Origin: Nymphaea colorata
Lineage: Eukaryota > Streptophyta > Magnoliopsida > Nymphaeales > Nymphaeaceae
Direction: 5' to 3'
Length of the DNA stretch: 64,000 bases
Assembly: GCF_008831285.2 (NCBI RefSeq)
Contig: NC_045143.1
Coordinates: 4,039,503 to 4,103,502, forward strand
In this document: piece by piece, positions 34,072-44,497 of the stretch
How the letters are laid out: each line of letters opens with the position of its first letter
Numbering within the stretch: position 1 is the first letter of the stretch
Notes under the pieces: model-generated
What the model was told of the DNA's origin: nothing
The model's input: only the letters and a program-made list of their open reading frames with translations
Databases searched by the model: none
Translations under genes and position numbers: made by a program

Positions 34072-35460
34072 TCAATCGGCCATTGCATCCGGCTGAATCA
34101 CTTTTGCCAATTCCTTCGGCCTTCTTTGTCTAGTTCTTCTAACAAGGTCCTCATTAGAGAGAACCACGTGCACAATGTCACCGTTTTCTTTATGATATTT
34201 CAGGATATCTTCTAGGACCACCAACTCACCCTCAAACAACCACCCACCTGCAGATTGCCATCCCCACAGTTCAAGATCGTGCAGATTTTGCATTGGCAAT
34301 GTTAATGAACAGCCTTCATCTGCTATCCTTCTTCTTGACCTCATATTATAGCTCAGTAGCAAGCCAAATTTTATAACGGTCTTCGGTACCACTTGGCCAT
34401 TTAGTGCTGCCAGCAGGAAAGGGTTATCCTCGTGTAGGACTTTATTTTTATACCACCAAATGCGCCAGCAAGCTATTAGAAAGTCTATCTTCCAATACTT
34501 TAGTTTCCATTTGCCCTGAATCTTGGCTTTCATCCATTTCTTGAGTTCCGAGAGAGTGTCTCCGTATGGAATTTGACGGACCCCATATTTTTTAGTGATC
34601 CATCTCCAAACATCACGCACGTTGCTGCACCTGATGAGGACATGATTGTTACTCTCCTCATCCTTATCATAGAGAACACATCTATTGGCTGTTTGGATGT
34701 TTGATGATACAAACTCGTCCGGCATAAGATAAATATCTGGTTTTCCATCCTGCCATTCTTTTCTCTGATTTTAAGAACAACAGCATGCAAAGATCATGAG
34801 ATGTTGGCGCTTCAAATAGAGGAAAACCAAGATGGTTAGAAGGCAGAAAACCCAAAAGGCCAAGCAATCAGATTACTGAGATCCACAGCTAAGCATCCGA
34901 GTGCTCTATCGATGATAAGTTCAGACTTCTCCTTCTTGACTTTTATGTCTGCTAAACTTTCTACGTCCTCAAAAACATTTTTAATGTTGAGAATGAGCTG
35001 TTAGCAAGATTACAGGGATTCCCTCCATCCTCTTGGAAGTCTTGGCAATCATGAGAACGTCATCCGCGGACATGACAGCCTGCAACTCTTGCTTAACTCT
35101 ACGAATTTTGGGGATCTGATCTTTTTCGTTGCTGATGTTTTGCTTGAAAGGACCTGTCAAAAGCTTCCGTGATCGTTATAAACAAGTGTGGGGACATTGG
35201 GTCCCCTTGCTGAAGACCTCGTTTCCTTATAAATCTCTGTCCTAATTTGCTTGAAAGGACCTGTCAAAAACTTCCATGATCGTTGTAGATAAGTGTGGGG
35301 GCATTAGGTCCGCTTGCTGAAGACCTCGTTTCCATGTAAATGTCTGTCCTAATCGGCCATTAGTCAGATAATTCTTAGTTATCACCTCACGTTTCTTGTC
35401 ATCAAGAAGTGGAACCTGTTTCGCCTTGGAAAAAGACGAAACCTTGATGACAAAATCATC
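34072..35460 (-). mobile_element. LINE (non-LTR retrotransposon) relic
   Basis: Reading the minus strand from 35460, fragments of a LINE reverse transcriptase appear in several frames: RGLQQGDPMSPHLFI (near 35.2 kb), SADDVLMI with the catalytic Asp pair, HLGFPLFEAPTSHD, and WKTRYLSYAGRVCIIKHP (34.7 kb). An open 217-codon frame (34072-34725) follows, with the zinc-binding domain typical after LINE reverse transcriptase (NRCVLYDKDEESNNHVLIRC, RDVWRWI). Frameshifts and a duplicated block make it inactive. The 5' part (endonuclease, ORF1) is absent, a common result of incomplete reverse transcription. Confidence 0.85.
35139..35352. repeat. 107-bp tandem duplication inside the LINE relic
   Basis: Block 35139-35245 (from TTTGCTTGAAAGGACC to CTGTCCTAA) repeats at 35246-35352 with roughly ten differences. 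On the minus strand it holds the reverse transcriptase core. One copy keeps QGDPMSPHLF, while in the other it has decayed to QADLMPPHLS. Confidence 0.9.
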
Positions 35461-36066
35461 TAGTCTATGTCAAAACTTGATTTTATGAAAAATGAGCTTT
35501 TCTAATGAGTTTTGAAAAGATGGTTGATTTGTTTGTATGGAATCTATGGATGACACATCCAAAACCTAATTTCTATAGGAGAGATAGTGTTTTGTTCTTC
35601 TCTGTAGTAGTCAAGAGAGTCTATTTTTCTTTTGATTTGGTTTTTCTTCTCTTCTTTTTATTTTTCATTTATTATTTTTTGTTATATTCAGCTCCCCATA
35701 TTAGCGCCTTTGAATTGACGAAAGTAGAGGTATCAGAATGAGCCTTTAATATCTTATATTTTTGCAAATATGTGACTGTGAGAACAGGATTTGTTCTCTC
35801 GTACAAATTTTTCTTTTACAGATGCGCATTTGAAGACAATCGTGTGGAAATTGTACACCATGAGAGCATCAAATATTTTCTTCTTCGGTATATTCGCTCT
35901 GCTGCAATCTGTGGATGAAAAACCAAGTATGGTTTCTTTCTTATATTCATTAATGGCGACCACACAAATAGAAACGAAAAAAGGAAAAGTAAAATCCCAC
36001 GGAAAGACTCTCTCAGCACGCTAAGAGCTGGTGCAACCAGCCAAAAAAAAAGAAAAATCTCAGAAG
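35461..36066. other. spacer downstream of the DUF506 gene
   Basis: T-rich sequence with no recognised gene. The part near 35.8-36.06 kb is the probable 3' UTR of the minus-strand DUF506 gene. Confidence 0.45.
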
Positions 36067-38286
36067 TCAGGCGAGAGCCCAAGGGCCGACCCTTCCACGG
36101 AAAACTCTAGGAGGAAAAGCCGGGGTGCGCCATGCTCTCTCTTCGTCTTCGTCTTCTTCTTCTTCCTCCTCTTCTTCCCATTCTTCTTCGACATCTTCCT
36201 CTTCTTCCTCGTCATCATCGGCTTCTTCTTCGCCAACTTGGTGGTCGAAAACGAACTCAGCGAGGGGGGACGGGGAGACACGAGGGGGACGGCCGGGGCG
36301 GCCGCGCCGGATGACGGGGCTGAACCATTTGCGGAGCATGTACTCGGGCCTCCTCCAAGGGGCCACGTGCATGCCCTCCCTCCTCAACGACTTCACCGCC
36401 GCATCGGAGACCACGGTGACCAGCCGGCGCAGCCGGTCCTGCCTCCCGACGAACACCTCCGGCAGGTTCCGCAGGATGGCAGCGTAGTGGCGGGTGCAGC
36501 GCGCCACCTCGAACTCGGACCTGAAATCGACGTCGATGATGATTCGGTTCTCCGGCGCTGCTGGCGTGCGCGGATACGCCTCGTCGATGACGACGTCTAT
36601 GTACTCGTGTTGCCCTGTCATCGCCACGCCATAGTCAAAGGCGTCAGTTCTCCTGCTTCAAACTTCAAAGCTACCAGTCTTCATGAAAAAGAAACCAATC
36701 TTCCAAAAAAGTCTTTCTTTTTTCTTATTTTGCTTGATTAATTGGAATAATTATGTGGGGATCTTAGAGGTTTAGTTCTTCAAATAATTTATCCTTGTAA
36801 GAAGGAAAACAATTTTTTTTATTGGGGAGAACAGAAAAAGAAAAATATATTATGAGCAACTTTGACTCATAATTTTCTTCTCAATCTATGGTCGTGGTAA
36901 AGATTTGAAACAGAGTCAAGTAAACATGTGGGTTAGCTTGAGTTGCTTGTTAAGACCTTGTTTGAATGGTAAACGGACGAGTTTGACAAGATAAGTACGA
37001 ATAATAAGTAGTTGCAAACAAGTACCATTGAACTTGAGTCAGTGAGAATTTGAAATCTAAATTTTCAGTACCACTTTGGTGTTGGAACTAAATAATGCAT
37101 TTTAGTTACTAATTAGTTGTTTTAAATTGGTAGTATTGAATTTTCTTATTGTTGGTGGCTTTTGGGTTTCAAAAAACAAACATTTTAGTTTTTCCAGTTT
37201 GATTCAATTATCAAAACTTATTCGATTGGAAAATCAAATCTTCCACAATTTGTTTGTAAACAGCTTGCTTCAACTTGCAGGAAAGTGCTTACCAAACTTA
37301 AAATGAAGAAATGGTTCTTTCCCTTGGACGAAACCACTCAAGTTTACTAACCAATAGCTAACATCTTCCAACTATGTGCACATCACAAAAATTCACGTAA
37401 TACAAACCGTTGAAAATTATTATTTTGAATATTTGTGGTCCAAATGATATTTTAAATGAGTAATTCAAAGTTGAGTAGATAAGCTTAGTTCTCCACCTTG
37501 AAGGCTATCTATGCCATTGAAAAAAACCCTACCTAGCTAAGCTCTTGAGGTTGACTCTACTCATTCTACAAAAACAACCAAACATTAAGTTGGTCTAGGC
37601 CGGGTCCTTTGACCAGAACCGGGCATTCACTGAGCTTATCCGCAGCATAGACGAAGTCAAGGCCACACCAAAAGATTGGTCCATCGACCAGACCCGACTA
37701 CTTGAGCTGCCAAGTCGAGCGGACACAGTCAAGGCTCGAGCAAGGGCCACATGGGAGCAAGTGGGTCCGAATGGACGGAAAGAAAGATAGAGATCGACGA
37801 GGACGAACCAGGTGGGTAGCGGGGCGTCTGGTCCCACTTGGATGTACAGATCGACGCGTTGAACCCCAAGCTCCAAAGCCCATCCCTGACACGAGCCCTC
37901 ACCTCCTGATCGCCATGACCGCCACCCTCCGGCTCGCCTCCGACCAACCTCCTCGTCTCTTCTAGCAGCTTCCTCTCCCGCCCGTCAGTGCAGCGCACGA
38001 GTTCCTGCATGGACAACAGATGATCAGGACATCCGCCTCTTAGCTCATCGACCCACCGATCGTTCGATCGATTCATCCGAATTTTGAGAAATATTGTTCC
38101 AAGTGAATTGGAAGTAGCAAAGCGGGAAAGCTCGGATCGATGTAAATTTTGATGGGTTCGACTCGTTTCGTTTCTGGGTTTTTGTTGCAGTACCTTGAGA
38201 TTTTTCAGGGAGACGCCGGAATCGTTGTCGACGGCCACAGGTCTGGCTTTCCGCCGGTCGGTTCCGTCTATGAAATTGGCGACCAT
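36067..38286 (-). CDS. DUF506 (PDDEXK-like) family protein
   Basis: Three exons on the minus strand: 38286-38194, 38004-37809 and 36614-36067. Both introns are GT-AG and phases match, giving 278 residues from the first in-frame ATG. Family landmarks appear in order: MVANFID, then ELVRCTDGRERKLLEETRRL, LGFNASICTSKWD with TPRYPPG joined across the second intron to QHEYIDVVIDE, then IIIDVDFRSEFEVAR, LPEVFVGRQDRLRRLV and GMHVAPWRRPEYMLRKW. This plant family is annotated as nuclease-fold-like but its biochemical role is poorly known. The C-terminus has a 35-residue Asp/Glu block, longer than I would expect. The start is uncertain: the frame is open upstream to a TAG near 38486 with no ATG, and relatives have coding sequence before MVANF. 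Confidence 0.82.
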
Positions 38287-38846
38287 CCGGGAGAGAGCGA
38301 TGCTGCCCAGTTCCGCGTCGGCATGGTCTCCAAAGGGCAGTCTTCCTTCATGCAGCCGCCTCAATCTCGTCCTTCCGACGGCCGATGATCTGAATGCCGT
38401 CGATGCGCTCCTCGTGGGAGCGGCTGGTATTTGAATCGCTTCCAGAATTGGTATGCAGAAGAAGACAAGAAAAACAAGTAATAGGGAAATCCTTCTTCCC
38501 TAATAATTAACCGATCGAAATAGAGAGTTGGTGGTTCTCAGAACTGATCAATCGGGATAATACGAAACAGAAAAGAAGGAAGAAGATGAGAAAAGGTTGG
38601 ATGGTGGCAGACTATGTACATAACTTCAGTAGTTATGTACACAAGCAACCAAGAAGAAACCCGAGGGTTAAGAGCAGAGGAAGAAAGGAAAAATCTGAGT
38701 GAAGCAATCCATCAGAATGGTCCAAGAAATGGGTAGTTGAAGACGCCACGCCAAACAGAGACGGGGAGAAAGAGAGAAAGAAAGAAAAAGAAAAGAAGAT
38801 GGAAATGAAGGGCCAAAGGAGGATCTGGTGTACGATCAGGCTTCCA

Positions 38847-38856
38847 TTATTTATAG
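38847..38856 (-). promoter_or_regulatory. TATA box of the DUF506 gene
   Basis: The minus strand reads CTATAAATAA here, a near-perfect plant TATA box. It predicts a start near 38.82 kb. The pyrimidine-rich leader on the minus strand (complement of 38761-38797) fits a plant 5' UTR. That leader would be about 530 bases long and contains short upstream ATGs (tops at 38712, 38621 and 38351) before the proposed start. Confidence 0.6.
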
Positions 38857-40137
38857 ATTCTTCTTTAAATCGAAAGGAAGGAAGAGCCCACCAAATTCCT
38901 GCTCATTTGTGGGGCGTTTTTTTTGTCCTCGACAAGGACTCCAAGAGAGCGGTTCCGTGGTGGATATTCCCCATCGTCCGTCCTTTTCCTCTCTTTCCGG
39001 TCGGCTTTTTACGGCCAACGGTAAAGGCTTTCGCTTTATTGCTATTGGCCGAAAATTGTTAGGTCCTAATTAACTGCCCCAGTTTTACAACTAAATATCA
39101 AGTTTGTGCCATCGCATCGCATGGGTTCAATGGCATCACTGAACCTGATTCCGCTTTTTTTTAGACTTAGTTCTCCTTCGTTCATCAAGTGCACCGCATG
39201 GCTGGGCGTAGCAAATCTCTACTCGACTCACTTGTTTGGCATATCCGTGTTATAAATGTTTAACTAAGAAAGTGTACTTGTGTGTATGTTTTTGGAAAGT
39301 TCGCCTTCTGGGCTTACAATTGGCTTCGCCGTCGAGCCATGTTCACAAGAGTTGAGACAACTAGATGCATGGCGACGTCGCAACTGGGTGCTATATTTTG
39401 TCTAAATGCTAGGTTAATTAAGGGTAGAAATTTGGCTGTTATGGTTGTGTGAGACCAACCAGCAGGTCGTTCAAGTCAAGCAAGTTAATAAAGTTGGAGT
39501 TGGCCCAGTCAGTGGGGATCCCCAAAGTCAATGGCAGGCACGGGCGCTCGGGCTATGATGGCAAAGTCGTTAATTTGACGAAAGCAAGGGGCTTTGAGGG
39601 GGGTCGGTTCAACTTTGCCCCTTATCCCCTTTTATTTAGAAAAGTAAGTGCTGACTCGGACGCCACGTGGACGTGGGCCCGTCTAATAAAAAAAATTGTC
39701 ATGGATTACGGATAAGGACAACTGACTTAACGCCCTTCTCTTGCCAGCCACGTGGCAAAGTCTCATACGCTCACAAGGGTTCTGGCTGGTGTTCATCTGT
39801 TGGTTCGGACTGAGTTGGTGGATCCGAATCTGATACGCAGGATCAGATCCAAATCCAGGCAGATGATCCGAACACAAAATACCATTATTATTATTTATCT
39901 AATTAAATCCATTTTTTAAATCTAGAAAACAGATCACGATCGTTACTTGTTTCTTATAATTTTCGCGGAATTGATCTAGAGAGATTACACGTTGTTGTAA
40001 TCTAATTTTTGCATCCATTGATTCGAGCAGAGGACCACGAAAGTTGCATTCTGCTAACCACTGAAATAAATAAACCAGATGGGTTGGCTCAGTGGCGGAG
40101 CCCGCCATGACCGTCGGACAAGAAAATTTCATGTGGG

Positions 40138-40294
40138 CCACTGTCTTTGTAGGAAGGGATATTCCGAGAAACGGAGCGTAAGACAATCTCTTCATCTTTC
40201 TTCTTTTCCAAGTCCCATTTCACCTTACTTTTCCTTCATAAGCAACAAAACAATCTATTTAAATATATTTGGTCTGTTTCTACAAAGACAGTGG
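40138..40294. repeat. inverted repeat, arms about 17 bp
   Basis: CCACTGTCTTTGTAGGAA (40138-40155) is mirrored by TTCTACAAAGACAGTGG (40278-40294), with one extra G in the left arm. The 120-bp interior does not pair. It may be a small transposon with short terminal repeats, but no target duplication is evident. Confidence 0.55.
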
Positions 40295-41042
40295 GATTTT
40301 ACTTAAAATAAAGCATATACATGCTACTCGATCGGAGCAATGTGGGTTTCTTTTTAATATGTAGGAGAATGATAATTGAGCACCATAGGAAACAAATCAA
40401 TTTATCTTAATTCTTAAGGAAGGAAACTCAGAAAAGAACGTTAGCAAATTCTCAAAAACATGTGGGCTTGTGGTGTTTGAGATTGACTCGTACTTGACAC
40501 ACTTGCTAAGTTTTTATGTTGGATGCAGACTGCTTATCATGACCATACGCCCAAAAAAAAAGTTTGTGCTTCTAATTTATGTCATTTTGATCTTCGTTAT
40601 ATGTCTTTGGGCTTCACACAAACCACAAAATTAACGTAAAATTGGTCATTCATATTTTCTGGGAATTTGACCTAACTGGGAAAAAAACCTGAGAATTTCA
40701 TGTGACCACGAGCCATTTTTAAAAAGGTTTTACCAAATAAAACTCTTTTTCTTAAATTTAGGGATACCCAGAACCCCCACCAACTATTGTCATCGTCCAA
40801 TTTGGCCTTAGGATCAAAACTTTTCAAGTTAACGGTGGATGTATGATACATTTCGTTTGCAAGGGGGGTGGCGCAACAATGGAAGCGCATGTTGATAGAT
40901 GACCAGCGCCTGTTTTGAATCATCGGGATATCAATTCTATGTGTTGCAAAAGAGAAGGTCATTGATACATAAGTTGAAGTGTGGTGGAACAGCACCTAAA
41001 AATACCTAACACATACTCTGCAACATAAGGAGATAAGGGATT

Positions 41043-41267
41043 GAGTGGAGATTTAGGCCATGTACTTGAGCAGTAGAATGATATACTCCTCTTACCCATA
41101 AATCAATGGATCCAACACCTTCAAGTCCAATGATAAGCCAGTCTTCTACGAAAATGAGTGGAGATTTCGGCTATGTACTTGAGCAGTAGAATGATATACT
41201 TCTCTTACCCATACATTAATGGATCCAACACCTTCAAGTCCAACGATAAGCCAGTCTTCTACGAAAA
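41043..41267. repeat. 113-bp tandem duplication
   Basis: Block 41043-41155 (starting GAGTGGAGATTTAGGCCATG) repeats at 41156-41267 with about seven differences. Both copies include CTCTTACCCATA and ATGGATCCAACACC. Confidence 0.95.
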
Positions 41268-41684
41268 GGTAAGACGTGTCCCCAAAACGGTGTTCGACCA
41301 GACCACGCTAGGAAGGGGAATTTAGTTCCTGACATTCTTGGGATGGGAATCAAACATTCCTTTTTAGGACTGCACCAAACCCTCTACAAACCAGGAATCT
41401 AAACCTGATCTTAATTTGGTTAATCTACCGAGTCAAGATCAATCAGTCGTTAGTATACCGCAGCTGTTTGAGTCGATTGTGTTTGCCACTACGTTCTCGA
41501 TCTCATTGCTTGCAAATTGGTAAAATTTTCATAAAATTTCATTTTATAAACTGAAACCATTCTTCTGCATCATTAATGCCATAGCGTGCAGAGTATAAGA
41601 TTATAACCTCCATATTCTAGCAGACTTTCATACAAATATTAACAACAAAGCAGAGCAATTTCCACATAAAAGAAGCGTCAGTTA

Positions 41685-44424
41685 CTAAAGAAGCTTTAGT
41701 GACTTGAGATGTTGCTCATGCTCGGGGTCCATCTCCGGTGGTGAATATGACCCATGGAGATCTTCAACGACATATTCCTGCAACAGCAGTACAGGTAGTC
41801 AATTGGAAAGACCGTTAGCCAAACGAAAGAAAAATTCTTAGAAGATTCATGATTCCATCAGTTCTGGAGGACGCTGGTGACGGCAACATCGTTGATGCTA
41901 AGAGACAACGACAGTCATGGAGACACGTTGCTAAGACAAACATAGTATGTGACGAGGAAGAACACATGAACGGTCCTCTATTGAAGATTCTCAACAAAAC
42001 CTTTATATACCTATGAGCCACGCTACCAAGGATCCTAGTTCTTGGTTTTTCGAATACAAAACAGAAGAGGGTACAAAGCAATTAGGATCTGCCAGACCGT
42101 CGCACGTGGGTCAGTTTTGGACCAAATTATTAAAGTTTTAATTAGAAATTAGAACCAAACTCAACACTTGACTTCAGACGCCACATGCACTGATGCATGT
42201 GGCTAAAGGGAAGCAGACTGCAGCATCCCAAGTGTGTGAAAAATAACTTTCTATATCGAAGATTTCAAAAATAAAAAAATCAAAGGTTCATCTACAATGT
42301 AACTTACTATCAGTTGTCGTAATACATTGCATTTTTTGGGTATGAACTGAAAACGACCACAGGAAAAGTCGAGATACACTAGACCATGGCACAGCTCAAT
42401 TTTAAACCGCGCTCACTAAAAACATTGCTTTTAATCACATTTTTACCAATGGCAGTAAAAGCATTAGCAGCTGCATGAATAAGGTAAACAAAACATGCCT
42501 TTGTGAGCTCCCTTTTTGTAAGGATGTGATAGTGCCTTTGCCAGGTTCTTTGGATCGCCAATGTAGCAGCAAGAAGGCCATATGCAATCCCAAGTATAGC
42601 AAACATGATGACCATGACGACAAGAAGAATACCACAAGCTTCTACGGAAGCTGGGAAACAGTCGAGAATACCCCAACCATAGCAGCAGTTGCGACAACCA
42701 GCCACACAAGGATTATGATTGCTGATAGAAGAGCAATGCACAATCAGCCCTACCACACCCACTAACACAAAGAAAAGAAACACCCCTGGACAAGAAAAGC
42801 CACATTAGAGAAGTAAATAGGACATGAAAACAGAAAGTAAGACCCCGTTTACAAGAAAAGCCATGTCACATGGCCCAATGAGATGGCATCGTACATAACA
42901 TATATCTGAATGAATGGAAACTGAAGGAGTTTATTGACAAATGACAATGATATAGCAAGCCAACAGCATAATTCCTCAGCTTCCCCATCTGCAGCCCACT
43001 GAATGCATCACTTCAAAGCATACCCACAAATAAACATTTCGAAGTTTTAAATGGCAAGGTTTTTCTCGGATATGATACGGCGAGCTTGAAAAAAAAGGGA
43101 AAAAAACGAAAAAAAATATGGTAATTTTTTAAAAATTAAAAAAAACTAAAAATGAGGGAAAATAAAATAAGTGAGAAACTAATAACACAAATGTCAAAAA
43201 ATAAGTAGATCTGCAACAATTAAAAAATAGAAAATGAAAAAAAGTTTTTGGCAATAAAAAAACATGAAAAAAATGAAAAAAGCTCATTTTAACATTTTTT
43301 TTCAAAAAATGCATTTTTTTGAAATTTTAAACGGCAATTTAATTTATAGCCTTTTTTCGCTACACTGCTTCAAACAGCATAAGTAACCAACCCTAAACCA
43401 ATAGGCAAGTTATGTTGCACGAAGATGCCCACACACATGCATGCATGAAGGGACATTGCATACACAAGTAAAGCGATATATTGGAGTACTGATTTATGGA
43501 GTATTGATTTACAGTAGTCATCGTTACCTTTCTTCTGTACTTAAAAAAAAATGGTAGATCATTTATCATGCAACCTTCGCTTCTATTGCTCAATATTGGA
43601 GGACCAATCAAGGGGATTTCAATCAATCAAATATGAATACCATTGAAGATACATCCAATGCCATATAAAAGGTATGTAACTGTCCCTATAAAGCCAGCTG
43701 TACGATTGCACTTTCTAAAACTAAGAAAAAGAAAAGTAAAAAAGACACAGAATAGAATCATAATAACACATACCAAATAATTATGACTTGCATAAATCAT
43801 GAAAAAGAAACAATGCATATGTCAAAGATATAAACAAACTTTAAAGGCTTAGGTTAAACTTGTCTAAAATATTTATATAACACAACAACAGTAATAAGTA
43901 TTTTAAGTTTCATAACAATAAAATAGAAAAAACCTGTCCTTTCCACATGAAATTGGCTTGATGGAATGGAGTCAACCATAAGGGTTGCCGTATGCTCCTA
44001 TACAGAAAGAAATTAAGAATAAACTTGGAGTTTTTAAGGTACACCCCCTTTTTGTTTCACCCTCTCTCCCACTCAAATCTAGTATTTTGCTATGAAAATA
44101 GTGATTTTCCCGAGTGGGTGAACAAACATCAAAAGGGCCATTTTTTTGCGAGGTTCACTTCTAAACGCATTTTATTTCTTCTGCATGCCTAACACAGGCT
44201 CTTCAAAAGAGTTGCTGCACCCGAGTCACAATCCAGTGGGGGAGGGTGCAGTAATGGACAATTTGCTTTTTTTTAATTATTAATTGCCAGAGGCGTAGCT
44301 TGTTAATTGTTAATATTAATTTTCTTGTTTGTGAATACATATATATATATATGCATTTTTTCTTTTGTTAAATAATTCCTATAGTCATACTTATTAATTG
44401 TCAGTTAATAATTTTCCTAATGTA

Positions 44425-44497
<73 letters not shown>

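Larger units (their letters stand above)
38857..41684. other. intergenic region with small repeats
   Basis: No frame has a recognisable domain. Contents are a small inverted repeat (40138-40294), a tandem duplication (41043-41267), and a block around 40954-41100 that recurs at 52.18-52.32 kb. The region from 41.27 to 41.68 kb is the probable 3' UTR and downstream flank of the RING-CH gene. Confidence 0.5.

Noticed and set aside
36031-36741. 236-codon plus-strand ORF and a 120-codon ORF at 36.1-36.5 kb
   Set aside because: They are antisense to DUF506 exon 3 and driven by its CTT-rich acidic-tail codons. The minus strand carries the conserved motifs and spliced exons.
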